A stretch of 32,893 nucleotides of DNA from contig QCBN01000007.1 of NCBI GenBank assembly GCA_003281585.1, positions 1 through 32,893 on the forward strand, in the 5' to 3' direction. The notes under the pieces were generated by a model that was not told where the DNA came from, searched no databases, and was given only the letters and a program-made list of their open reading frames with translations. The number at the start of each line of letters is the position of its first letter. Position 1 is the first letter of the stretch. Source of the DNA: Prochlorococcus sp. AG-347-I15 (lineage in GTDB: Bacteria > Cyanobacteriota > Cyanobacteriia > PCC-6307 > Cyanobiaceae). This document shows, in pieces, positions 25,722-32,893 of the stretch. The position numbers were made by a program, and so were the translations under genes.

Positions 25722-27212
25722 TTATTGAATATCTCTTAAAAATTTATCGGCCGTTTTTAAGTGATTATTTAATTTTTCCTCTGACATTTTATCGAGATTT
25801 CTCGTTAACATTGCCAGACGATATTGCTTTCTAAAAAAGCTTTCATTATCTTTAATAAATTTCCAAAATAAGCCATCCCATATTTCACACCATGTGCCAC
25901 TTTTAAAATTAGACATTTTTTTTACATAATTAGAGCTTGATATATATGGCTTTGTTGAAAAGATACCACCATCACTAAACTGACTCATTCCGTAAACATT
26001 TGGGACCATAACCCAATCATAGGAATCAATAAACATTTCCATAAACCATTTATAAACTTGGTTGGGGTGAATTCTACATAGAAGCATAAAGTTGCCAACA
26101 ATCATTAGCCTCTCAATATGATGACAATAACCAAATTTAATAATATTTTTTATAACAACGTCTACTGGTTCAATTCCTGTATTTCCTTGATAAAAAGATT
26201 TTGGAATTGGCTTATCTTCAAAATTCCAAAAATTACTATTTCGCATCTTTGTTCCGTACTTTTTATAGACGAGGCAAATAAATTCTCTCCATCCAATAAT
26301 TTGACGAATAAAACCCTCTAAAGAGTTAAGAGGAACATTATTATTTTTTGCAAAAAGTAATGCTTTATTTACTACCACATCTGGGGTTAATAAGCCGCTA
26401 TTTAAAAGGGGAGAAAGTAAACTGTGCCATAAAAAAGAATTTTCTTTAGAAATAGCATCCTCATAATCTCCAAATAAGAAAAATCTATATTTAAAAAAAT
26501 CATTTAACCATTGATCTGCCTCTTCAAAATTAGTTGGATATAAAAAGTTATTACTATCTCCAATAAACTCAATATCAAAATTGGCTAATGACCTTTCTGC
26601 ATTAACTACAAATTTATTTTTTTGTAATTTAGGTATATCGGGTATATTTATTTTTTTTGGTAATTTTTTTCTGTTCATTTCATCGAAACTCCATTTACCA
26701 CCTTCAGGTGAATCATCAGGATTAACTAATATCTTTTGGCTCTTTCTTTGATTCTCATAAAATCTCCCCATAAGAGGTTTTTTTGCATTTGATGCAAATA
26801 AATCTTTTAAATCTTCATTGCTCATAAACATAGGAGAAGGCAAAATATTTAAAACTAAATTATTACTTTCAACAAAATTATTAATCCTCTTCATTATTAA
26901 AAAATCATGAGGGTCAATGAGATTTATTTTCTGATATTTATTTTTAATAAATTCCGATAAGTAATCAACTGTAGAAATATTATTCTTGTTTTCGATATAT
27001 AAAACTTTAAAGCCAGATATTTCTAAATAATTTTTATAAGCGAGCATAGATGCTCTATGAAAAACTAACTTATTTTTATGGTTAATTAATTTATGAAATT
27101 TATCATTTCCAAAAAATAATGAGTCTTCCAAAATCAAAACTTCACAATTTATTTTTAAGATTGGGCTTTCTCTAAAAAGTTGATTCGGGAAAATAATTGA
27201 TACTTGTTTCAT
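25722..27212 (-). CDS. Photolyase/cryptochrome-related protein (bacterial (6-4) photolyase class, COG3046)
   Basis: This 496-residue flavoprotein has the N-terminal Rossmann-like domain ([22 protein letters not shown]) and the C-terminal FAD domain with [37 protein letters not shown] and [11 protein letters not shown]. Relatives such as Agrobacterium PhrB repair (6-4) photoproducts with light. PhrB-like proteins carry four Cys for a 4Fe-4S cluster; here the corresponding region after NYVKKMSNF is shortened and has only C442 (TWCEIWDG), so the cluster may be absent. The start overlaps the DUF2256 gene by 4 bp. DNA repair in a high-light organism is the likely role. Confidence 0.9.
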   Translation of the reverse strand: MKQVSIIFPNQLFRESPILKINCEVLILEDSLFFGNDKFHKLINHKNKLVFHRASMLAYKNYLEISGFKVLYIENKNNISTVDYLSEFIKNKYQKINLIDPHDFLIMKRINNFVESNNLVLNILPSPMFMSNEDLKDLFASNAKKPLMGRFYENQRKSQKILVNPDDSPEGGKWSFDEMNRKKLPKKINIPDIPKLQKNKFVVNAERSLANFDIEFIGDSNNFLYPTNFEEADQWLNDFFKYRFFLFGDYEDAISKENSFLWHSLLSPLLNSGLLTPDVVVNKALLFAKNNNVPLNSLEGFIRQIIGWREFICLVYKKYGTKMRNSNFWNFEDKPIPKSFYQGNTGIEPVDVVIKNIIKFGYCHHIERLMIVGNFMLLCRIHPNQVYKWFMEMFIDSYDWVMVPNVYGMSQFSDGGIFSTKPYISSSNYVKKMSNFKSGTWCEIWDGLFWKFIKDNESFFRKQYRLAMLTRNLDKMSEEKLNNHLKTADKFLRDIQ

Positions 27213-27340
27213 CTTTGCGACTTCCTGTTACTGCATCTTTTTGAACAGTAGATAACATCATCCCAACAGTTTTTCCATTTTTTACGCCACTCAAACGGCC
27301 TATTGCAAACAGGACAAGTTTTAGTAGAAAGATTTTTCAA
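27209..27340 (-). CDS. DUF2256 zinc-binding small protein (43 aa)
   Basis: The frame reads [20 protein letters not shown], then [11 protein letters not shown] and [11 protein letters not shown]. The CPVC and CSKRC pairs form a tetra-Cys zinc site and RPF-WRKKW is the DUF2256 signature. No ATG is available; the start is a TTG at 27338-27340 (or the ATT before it), 3 bp after the TIGR03643 stop. Its TGA overlaps the ATG of the photolyase-related gene. DUF2256 genes are known to sit beside or be fused to this photolyase class, which supports a shared function, possibly DNA or partner binding. Confidence 0.88.
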   Translation of the reverse strand: MKNLSTKTCPVCNRPFEWRKKWKNCWDDVIYCSKRCSNRKSQR

Positions 27341-27343
27341 AAT

Positions 27344-27580
27344 TTATAATTTTCTTTTATGCGTAGATTTAAATCTAGTTGAATCTTTAAGGGCCATATG
27401 TTTTGTGTTTCTTCCCGAAACCCTCTTTCTCCAGACTTTGAAAGATTTTGGTTTAAGATTTTGACGCATAATTTTTATCGCATCTTCCTCTTTTAAACCA
27501 AATTGATACTCGATAGCTTCAAAGGGTGTTCTATCTTCCCAACACATTTCTATTATTCTGTCTATATCGATACTTTCCAT
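27344..27580 (-). CDS. TIGR03643 family small protein
   Basis: This 78-residue basic protein contains a helix-turn-helix-like N-terminal half (DIDRIIEMCWEDRTPFEAI, EYQFGLKEEDAIKIMR) and a Lys/Arg-rich tail (VWRKRVSGRNTKH and TRFKSTHKRKL). The pattern matches TIGR03643, a family of unknown function found next to photolyase-related genes. The charged tail suggests nucleic-acid contact (inference). It is 2 bp after the start-proximal DCC gene's stop and 3 bp before the DUF2256 gene, so all four genes are probably one transcript. Confidence 0.87.
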   Translation of the reverse strand: MESIDIDRIIEMCWEDRTPFEAIEYQFGLKEEDAIKIMRQNLKPKSFKVWRKRVSGRNTKHMALKDSTRFKSTHKRKL

Positions 27581-27582
27581 AT

Positions 27583-27975
27583 TTATTGTTCACATTGTGA
27601 GGTACAAAGTTTTTCAATATCGGATCTACCTGTAATTTGAAGTCTATATTTTGCCCAATATCTGTAAACCAATCTCAATAATGGAGATAAGAGCTTAATC
27701 TTCAAGGGATAATAAACCCAACCTAAACCAACTAATTCATAAGAATATGCAAGTACATCTAGTCCCCTAATAATTTCACCATTTTCAATAATCCCATGCA
27801 GGTTTGACATAGCTTCTGAATATGAGATGTCATTAAAACGACTTCGATCATAATCCTTACTATTAATATCTATAAATGCAATTTGATTTAAGGTATCTCT
27901 TTTTTTAAGAAAATTTGTTTCTCTCAAACAAAGCGGACAACCACCATCGAACAAAAAAGTTAATTTATTTTTCAT
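27583..27975 (-). CDS. DCC-family thiol-disulfide oxidoreductase-like protein (DUF393)
   Basis: The protein begins MKNKLTFLFDGGCPLCLRE and has the DxGCPLC motif defining the DCC family, with a thioredoxin-like fold; the CPLC pair can carry redox chemistry. It is about 130 aa. An in-frame TTG at 27987 would add four residues, but the ATG at 27973-27975 is preferred. It is the first gene of the photolyase cassette. A second Cys pair (CTSQC) lies at the C-terminus, unusual enough to note. The exact substrate is unknown. Confidence 0.86.
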   Translation of the reverse strand: MKNKLTFLFDGGCPLCLRETNFLKKRDTLNQIAFIDINSKDYDRSRFNDISYSEAMSNLHGIIENGEIIRGLDVLAYSYELVGLGWVYYPLKIKLLSPLLRLVYRYWAKYRLQITGRSDIEKLCTSQCEQ

Positions 27976-28106
27976 ATTTATATTCAAATATAGAAATTAA
28001 ATAACTTTTTTGTGGAATAAAAATATTTTTTTAGAGTACAAACTTTATAAAGCCTTAATAATTGCCAGTTCTAATTTATAGAAAATATATTATCTTATTA
28101 ATTAAT

Positions 28107-28138
28107 AAGCCATTGATTAAGGGATACATCAATGGTTT
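28107..28138 (-). terminator. Hairpin downstream of the 67-residue gene
   Basis: An 11-bp stem with one G-T wobble, AAGCCATTGAT (28107-28117) against ATCAATGGTTT (28128-28138), encloses a 10-nt loop. It lies 15 bp past the stop of the 67-residue minus-strand gene and could end that transcript. The run after it on the minus strand is AT-rich but not a clean U tract, so termination is not certain; an mRNA-stabilising 3' hairpin is equally possible. Confidence 0.45.
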
Positions 28139-28152
28139 AAAACTATTTATGA

Positions 28153-28356
28153 TCAGTCGTCAAGAAGATGAACTCCTTCTCCTACATCAGGAGTAAATTT
28201 ACAATATTTTTCAAAAATAAGTCCAACACCTCTCATTTTCTCTCCTAATTCATCGTTAAATTTATTCCATTCTTCCGATTCACGATCAGGCAAGTCCCAC
28301 CCTTGTTTTTCTACCATACTTGTTATTACTGTATAGTCCCATTCTATGTATGCCAT
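28153..28356 (-). CDS. 67-residue acidic protein of unknown function
   Basis: The product starts MAYIEWDYTVITSMVEKQG and contains aromatic and acidic residues throughout (WDLPDRESEEW, ELGEKMRGVG), ending GEGVHLLDD. It appears soluble and compact, with no signal peptide, metal motif or coiled coil that I can assign. It stands alone on the minus strand, divergent from trmH over 96 bp, with a hairpin just past its end. I recognise it only as the kind of small conserved gene seen in picocyanobacteria; function is unknown. Confidence 0.65.
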   Translation of the reverse strand: MAYIEWDYTVITSMVEKQGWDLPDRESEEWNKFNDELGEKMRGVGLIFEKYCKFTPDVGEGVHLLDD

Positions 28357-28423
28357 TGAGTTAATTTAAACTACCAAAATATTATAAACCAAGAGATTTA
28401 ATAGGTAATCAATATTTTTTGAA

Positions 28424-28429
28424 TATAAT
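28424..28429 (+). promoter_or_regulatory. Possible -10 box for trmH
   Basis: A perfect TATAAT lies 23 bp before the trmH ATG in the 96-bp divergent gap. No clear -35 box is found 16-18 bp upstream. This gives a short leader of about 17 nt if used. AT-richness makes chance a real possibility. Confidence 0.35.
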
Positions 28430-28452
28430 CTAAAAGTGTGAAAAAATTATAA

Positions 28453-29124
28453 ATGTCAATTTTGCCAAGAAGATTTGAACGAATCAAAAGTGTTTTAGAT
28501 CGCAGAATGAAAAACTTGACTGTTTTAGTTGAGGATGTCAATAAACCACATAATTTATCTGCGATATTAAGATCATGTGATGCAGCAGGAGTTTTCGAAG
28601 CAAATTTTATTAGCAAAACGAATTCCGTTAAGACTTTTAATAGTACTGCTCAAGGAAGTCAAAAATGGGTAAAACTGAATAATCATGAAAACACTATCAC
28701 GGCAATATCTGATTTAAAGAATAAGGGTTTTAAATTATATGGAACGACTCTTAATAGTGAATCAGTAGATTATAGAAATTTTGATTATTCTCAAAATACA
28801 TGTTTTGTTTTAGGAGCAGAAAAATGGGGACTAAGTAATGAACTTATATCAATGGTTGATCAATCAATTTTTATACCTATGAGAGGTATGGTTCAATCTC
28901 TAAATGTTTCAGTTGCAGCTTCTATATTATTATTTGAAGCTGTTCGCCAAAGAAAAAATAAAGGCATATTGCCCGCTAATGGAGAAGGGTTAAATATGAA
29001 TGAATATCAAAAAACACTTTTTGAATGGTGTTACCCAGAATTAGCTGCGGTGTATAAAAAATCAGCTAAAGAATATCCAAAGTTAAATGATCAAGGAGGA
29101 CTTGATCCTATTACAGATAACTAA
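28453..29124 (+). CDS. trmH: tRNA (guanosine-18-2'-O)-methyltransferase
   Basis: This SPOUT-class enzyme methylates the 2'-hydroxyl of G18 in the D-loop of tRNA. It parallels E. coli TrmH over almost its whole length: PRRFERIKSVLDRRMKNLTV, VEDVNKPHNLSAILRSCDA, FVLGAEKWGLSNE, and the SAM-knot region IPMRGMVQSLNVSVAASIL. The C-terminal extension (LLFEWCYPEL-like) is also present, arguing for TrmH rather than generic SpoU relatives. 223 aa is normal. It converges with the DppC-type permease gene with only 2 bp between the stops. Confidence 0.94.
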   Translation: MSILPRRFERIKSVLDRRMKNLTVLVEDVNKPHNLSAILRSCDAAGVFEANFISKTNSVKTFNSTAQGSQKWVKLNNHENTITAISDLKNKGFKLYGTTLNSESVDYRNFDYSQNTCFVLGAEKWGLSNELISMVDQSIFIPMRGMVQSLNVSVAASILLFEAVRQRKNKGILPANGEGLNMNEYQKTLFEWCYPELAAVYKKSAKEYPKLNDQGGLDPITDN

Positions 29125-29126
29125 AT

Positions 29127-29972
29127 TTATTCAGAATTTTGACTATCAAAAATTTCTTCAAGGTCCTCTCCTATAAAAGAAAGACCTAAAACTAAAAAAA
29201 ACATTGCCAAACCTGGGAACAAAGCCGTCCACCAGATACCTGTAGGTAAAGCGGCAAGAGCCAGATTTAAATCACTTCCCCACTCTGGGACATCTGCAGG
29301 AACGCCAAGGCCTAAAAATCCTAAACTTCCTAATACCAAAACAGCATCTGCAGCATTTAGGGTAAGCAGAATAGGCAATGGTGTTATTACATTTGGGAGA
29401 ATATATTTAAAAATAATTTTTTTAACATCAGCTCCTGCAACTTTAGCTGCTTCCACATAAGTTTCGGATTTAACCAATATTGTTTGATTTCTGATTAATC
29501 TAAAATATTGAGGAGAGTAAACAATACACAATGCCAAAGCCGCGTTAAGGATACCCTTACCCAATACAAAAGCCACAACAACTGAAAGCAAAATTACGGG
29601 TATTGAAAAAATAGTATCCATTATTAGTGATAAGCATTTATCAAAAAAACCACCAAAATATCCACTTAATAATCCCAATGGCAAACCCAAACTTAATGAA
29701 AAAAGAATAGCTAAGAATACAACTTCTATCGCTAATGATGATCCTTGCAAAGTTCTTAAGCAAACATCTCTTCCTAATCTATCTGTGCCACAAAAATGAT
29801 TAAGAGAAGGAGGGGCAAAGATATCATTGCTTAACATTGAAAATGAATAGCCAAAAAAATTATTGACCTCTAAAAACTTCATTATTAAAACAACAAGAAG
29901 ATAAAAAAGTACAATTAAAAATCCAGCTTTTCTGATATTTGCGCCGACACGATTAAATGAGTTAATATCCAA
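29127..29972 (-). CDS. ABC transporter permease, DppC/OppC type
   Basis: This 281-residue permease has a first span near the N-terminus, the extracytoplasmic HFCGTDRLGRDVCLRTLQG motif typical of DppC/OppC, and the EAA-like loop YVEAAKVAGADVKKIIFK. About six membrane helices are seen. It would form half the channel of a peptide or nickel-type importer with a DppB partner. No DppA, B, D or F genes are adjacent in this window. The start is a TTG at 29970-29972. It ends 2 bp from trmH and follows lepA by 79 bp on the same strand. Confidence 0.9.
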   Translation of the reverse strand: MDINSFNRVGANIRKAGFLIVLFYLLVVLIMKFLEVNNFFGYSFSMLSNDIFAPPSLNHFCGTDRLGRDVCLRTLQGSSLAIEVVFLAILFSLSLGLPLGLLSGYFGGFFDKCLSLIMDTIFSIPVILLSVVVAFVLGKGILNAALALCIVYSPQYFRLIRNQTILVKSETYVEAAKVAGADVKKIIFKYILPNVITPLPILLTLNAADAVLVLGSLGFLGLGVPADVPEWGSDLNLALAALPTGIWWTALFPGLAMFFLVLGLSFIGEDLEEIFDSQNSE

Positions 29973-30051
29973 AATCTTTTTTTAAAGATATAAATGAAAT
30001 ATACCCAATTCTTTTAAAAATAAATAGCTATAAATTTTAAATTAAAAGAAA

Positions 30052-31860
30052 TTATTGGTTTAATTTCAAGACTGCCATAAAAGCTTCTTGAGGGACTTCA
30101 ACTTTACCCATTGCCTTCATCCTCTTTTTACCTTTGGCTTGTTTCTTTAAAAGTTTCTTTTTCCTAGAAATATCCCCTCCATAACATTTAGATAAAACAT
30201 CTTTTCGCAAGGCACTTATGCTTTCACTTGCAATAATCCTGCTACCGATTGATGCTTGAATAGGTATTTTAAATTGTTGTTTTGGAATAAGTTCTTTTAA
30301 TTTCTCAACTAAACTTCTGCCAATTCCATAAGCCTTATCTTTATGAACAATAGAAGTTAATGGATCTGCTCTTTCTGAATTTATTAGAACATCTAATCTA
30401 ACAAGGTCATTTTTTCTATAGCCAATCAAATGATATTCCATTGATGCATAACCTTGGGTTCTACTTTTCATTTGATCAAAGAAATCTGTAACAACTTCTG
30501 CTAATGGAATTTCATAAATCAAGGTAACTCGATCTGTCGTGATGTATTTCATATCTATAAATACTCCCCTTCTTTCCTGACATAAACCCATTAATGTTCC
30601 ATTAAATTCATTGGGAGCATAAATTTCCATTTTCACATAAGGCTCTTCTATTGATTCTCTAAGTTGTGGATCAGGAATTGTAGAAGGATTATCAATAAAG
30701 ATATGTTCCTGCTGATTTAAATTAACTTTATAAATAACTGATGGTGCCGTTACGATTAGATCCAAGTCATATTCTCTTTCTAATCTTTCTTGAACAATCT
30801 CCATATGAAGAAGCCCTAGGAATCCGCACCTAAATCCGAAGCCCATTGCGCTACTGGTTTCGGGCTCATATTTTAAAGCTGCATCAGATAATTGTAATTT
30901 TTCTAGTGATACTCTTAAATCTGGGAATTGATCAGCATCAGTCGGGAATAAGCCACAAAAAACCATAGGATTTGCTGTCTTATATCCAGGCAAAGGATCA
31001 TTGGCAGGTGAATTTAAAAGAGTAATCGTATCTCCTACTCTCGCATCAGCAACTGATTTTATAGAAGCAGCTAAATAACCAACTTCTCCTGCATGTAATT
31101 CATCAACTTGCTGCTGATCAGGCGCCATTATTCCTATCTCATCTAGTTCATAATTTTTCTTACTTGCCATTAATAATATTTTTTCTCTCTTATTTAGAGA
31201 CCCAGATATCACCCTGAAATAAACAATAACTCCCCTGTACGGATCATAATAAGAATCAAAAATCAATGCCTTTGTAGGTAGTTTAATTTCATCTTGAGGA
31301 GGAGGAACTCTTCTTACGATTGCTTCCAAAATATCTTTAATACCAACTCCAGTTTTTGCTGAACAATTTATTGCATTAGATGTATCAAGTCCAATAATTT
31401 CCTCTATTTCTTGTTTTATTTTTTCAGCATCAGCCCCTGGTAAATCAACTTTATTTAAAACAGGAATTATTTCAAGATTATTTTCTAAGGCAAGATAAAC
31501 ATTTGCTAAGGTTTGAGCTTCTACTCCTTGACTTGCATCAACAACGAGCAAGGCGCCTTCACAAGCTTGAAGAGATCTACTAACCTCATAAGAGAAATCA
31601 ACATGCCCTGGAGTATCTATTAGGTTCAAAACATATTCTTGGGAATCTTCAGCTTTATATTTCATCCTAGCGGCCTGTAACTTGATAGTAATTCCTCTCT
31701 CTCTTTCAAGATCCATACTGTCCAAAAATTGTTCTTGCATATCCCTTTGCTGCACAGTACCAGTGTCTTGAAGTAACCTATCTGCAAGGGTAGATTTACC
31801 ATGGTCAATATGAGCGATTATGCAGAAATTTCTAATTTTTGAAACCGATATATCAGTCAT
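30052..31860 (-). CDS. lepA: Elongation factor 4 (LepA)
   Basis: EF4 is a ribosome-dependent GTPase linked to back-translocation and ribosome assembly or initiation. The G domain shows [15 protein letters not shown] (G1), [10 protein letters not shown] (G2), [12 protein letters not shown] (G3), NKVDLPGAD (G4) and the SAKTG (G5). EF-G-like domains follow, then the LepA-specific C-terminus with [17 protein letters not shown] and the ending [14 protein letters not shown]. The 602-aa length is standard. It begins with ATG 55 bp after the mqo gene stop. Nothing unusual was seen. Confidence 0.98.
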   Translation of the reverse strand: MTDISVSKIRNFCIIAHIDHGKSTLADRLLQDTGTVQQRDMQEQFLDSMDLERERGITIKLQAARMKYKAEDSQEYVLNLIDTPGHVDFSYEVSRSLQACEGALLVVDASQGVEAQTLANVYLALENNLEIIPVLNKVDLPGADAEKIKQEIEEIIGLDTSNAINCSAKTGVGIKDILEAIVRRVPPPQDEIKLPTKALIFDSYYDPYRGVIVYFRVISGSLNKREKILLMASKKNYELDEIGIMAPDQQQVDELHAGEVGYLAASIKSVADARVGDTITLLNSPANDPLPGYKTANPMVFCGLFPTDADQFPDLRVSLEKLQLSDAALKYEPETSSAMGFGFRCGFLGLLHMEIVQERLEREYDLDLIVTAPSVIYKVNLNQQEHIFIDNPSTIPDPQLRESIEEPYVKMEIYAPNEFNGTLMGLCQERRGVFIDMKYITTDRVTLIYEIPLAEVVTDFFDQMKSRTQGYASMEYHLIGYRKNDLVRLDVLINSERADPLTSIVHKDKAYGIGRSLVEKLKELIPKQQFKIPIQASIGSRIIASESISALRKDVLSKCYGGDISRKKKLLKKQAKGKKRMKAMGKVEVPQEAFMAVLKLNQ

Positions 31861-31915
31861 ATAGAAAGAAAAATTCTCCTCTTATTACATCTTGATTAAT
31901 ATTAGCTAATTAGAA

Positions 31916-32893
31916 TTATGGATGGAAACCAAAAATGGAATTATTTCTTTTTTTAATTTCTTTTATGAAGGTACTGTAATTTTCAGAGACTGATAGTTCT
32001 GGATGAATTAAGTCATTTATTTTTTTCTGAAGATTATGCTTTTCGTTTAAAAATAAAACAGATTTTTTTAGAACCTCAACCATAATTGAAACCGCAGTAC
32101 TTGCTCCCGGAGAGGCTCCCAACAAAGCAGATAATGATCCATCAGATGAATTTACAATCTCAGTTCCAAATTTCAAAGAACCACCACCTTCAGTTTTTTT
32201 AATTATTTGGACTCTTTGACCAGCATTCTTTAAATACCAATCAGAAGGATTAGCTGATGGCATCATATTCTTTAAATTCTCAACTCTTGAGGTATGGTTC
32301 TTTAATGATTGTGATATTAGGTAATTAATTAAATCGTTATTCTTGAAACCAACGTCTAACATAGAAAAAATATTATTCTTTTTAATTGAACTAAATAAGT
32401 CAAAGTATGAACTTTGTTTTAGAAATTTCGTTGTAAAACCAGCAAAAGGTCCATATAAAAGAAGTTTTTTATTATCAATCCATCTGGTGTCTAAATGAGG
32501 CACAGACATTGGAGGCGATCCAATATCAGCCTTACCATAAACTTTTGAGTTATGTTTTTCTGTTAGATCTTTTTTCTCGCAAATAAGCCATTTCCCACTA
32601 ACAGGAAATCCACCATAACTTTTTGCTTCTGGAATTTTTGATTTTTGTAAATAATTAATTGTTTTTCCACCAGCACCAAGAAAAACGTAGCCAGTTCTAA
32701 TTGAAGTTTTTCTACCTTCAGAACTGATTTCTAGTTCCCATTGTTTTTTATCAATTTTCTTTAAATCTACTAATTCCGTTTTGTATCTAATTTCAAAATT
32801 TTTGTTTAAGGAAACTAATGACAAATACTCTTTAGTTAAAGCCTCAAAATTAATATCAGTTCCTCTATCTATTCTGGTAGCAGCAATTTGAGT
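31916..32893 (-). CDS. mqo: Malate:quinone oxidoreductase, C-terminal part (runs off right edge)
   Basis: The frame is open to the right edge and gives 326 residues, starting in the window with [19 protein letters not shown], then [39 protein letters not shown] and a C-terminal FAD-contact region [20 protein letters not shown]. Mqo is a membrane-associated FAD enzyme that oxidises malate to oxaloacetate and passes electrons to quinone, an alternative to NAD-malate dehydrogenase. The N-terminal Rossmann domain lies outside. It is followed by lepA after 55 bp. Confidence 0.93.
   Translation of the reverse strand, partial: TQIAATRIDRGTDINFEALTKEYLSLVSLNKNFEIRYKTELVDLKKIDKKQWELEISSEGRKTSIRTGYVFLGAGGKTINYLQKSKIPEAKSYGGFPVSGKWLICEKKDLTEKHNSKVYGKADIGSPPMSVPHLDTRWIDNKKLLLYGPFAGFTTKFLKQSSYFDLFSSIKKNNIFSMLDVGFKNNDLINYLISQSLKNHTSRVENLKNMMPSANPSDWYLKNAGQRVQIIKKTEGGGSLKFGTEIVNSSDGSLSALLGASPGASTAVSIMVEVLKKSVLFLNEKHNLQKKINDLIHPELSVSENYSTFIKEIKKRNNSIFGFHP

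Noticed and set aside
25705..25723. Short hairpin at the photolyase-related gene stop
   Set aside because: About 7 bp with a wobble and no T-run; too weak to call a terminator.
1..32893. tRNA, rRNA, CRISPR, IS or prophage
   Set aside because: Gaps were read on both strands; none has a cloverleaf, repeat-spacer pattern, transposase or terminal repeats. A dedicated scan could still find a small ncRNA.

Overview
The window looks like part of a streamlined marine picocyanobacterial chromosome, most likely a high-light-adapted Prochlorococcus. The DNA is strongly AT-rich and genes are packed on both strands with gaps of a few bases, 4-bp ATGA overlaps and convergent ends only 2-10 bp apart. The gene set is cyanobacterial: chlorophyll synthase (chlG), NDH-1 subunit ndhB, a cyAbrB regulator, an AKR-ferredoxin fusion, DUF2862, a DUF721/DciA protein with a zinc ribbon and a TIGR00303 CobT-like protein. 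The strain cannot be fixed from the sequence alone. No rRNA, tRNA, CRISPR array, insertion sequence or prophage was seen. No gene-free stretch exceeds 300 bp; the longest is the roughly 215-260 bp divergent gap between ctaA and coxB.

Layout. (1) 1-7319 is a respiratory block. On the minus strand lie heme A synthase (ctaA), heme O synthase (ctaB), an ABC-type exporter (ATPase and permease) and a small partial unknown gene. Diverging on the plus strand is coxB-coxA-coxC, encoding an aa3-type cytochrome c oxidase. (2) 7417-12483 holds cyAbrB, riboflavin synthase, an AKR fused to a two-cluster ferredoxin, a Tat-type lipoprotein resembling a solute-binding protein, a CobT-like protein and a DUF2232 membrane protein. 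(3) 12504-18836 holds a Lys/Asn-rich lipoprotein, topA, ndhB, a lone MacB/LolD-type ATPase and a biotin ligase without an HTH domain. (4) 18912-25223 holds the DciA-like protein, menG/ubiE, hisF, DUF2862, chlG, a class A penicillin-binding protein and rsmB. (5) 25275-27975 is a minus-strand run of six short-spaced genes: DCC thioredoxin-like protein, TIGR03643, a 43-aa DUF2256 zinc protein, a bacterial (6-4)/photolyase-related flavoprotein, then 59-aa and 47-aa proteins. (6) 28153-32893 holds a 67-aa unknown gene, trmH, a lone DppC-type permease, lepA and the C-terminal part of malate:quinone oxidoreductase.

Functional links: ctaA and ctaB make heme A for the adjacent oxidase; chlG and menG serve chlorophyll and phylloquinone synthesis; ndhB, the cox genes and mqo all connect to the quinone pool or terminal oxidation. 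The two observations most worth following up are an apparent single-base frameshift in a nine-G tract at the end of menG/ubiE, and the photolyase cassette, whose flavoprotein seems to have lost most Cys ligands of the iron-sulfur cluster typical of its family.
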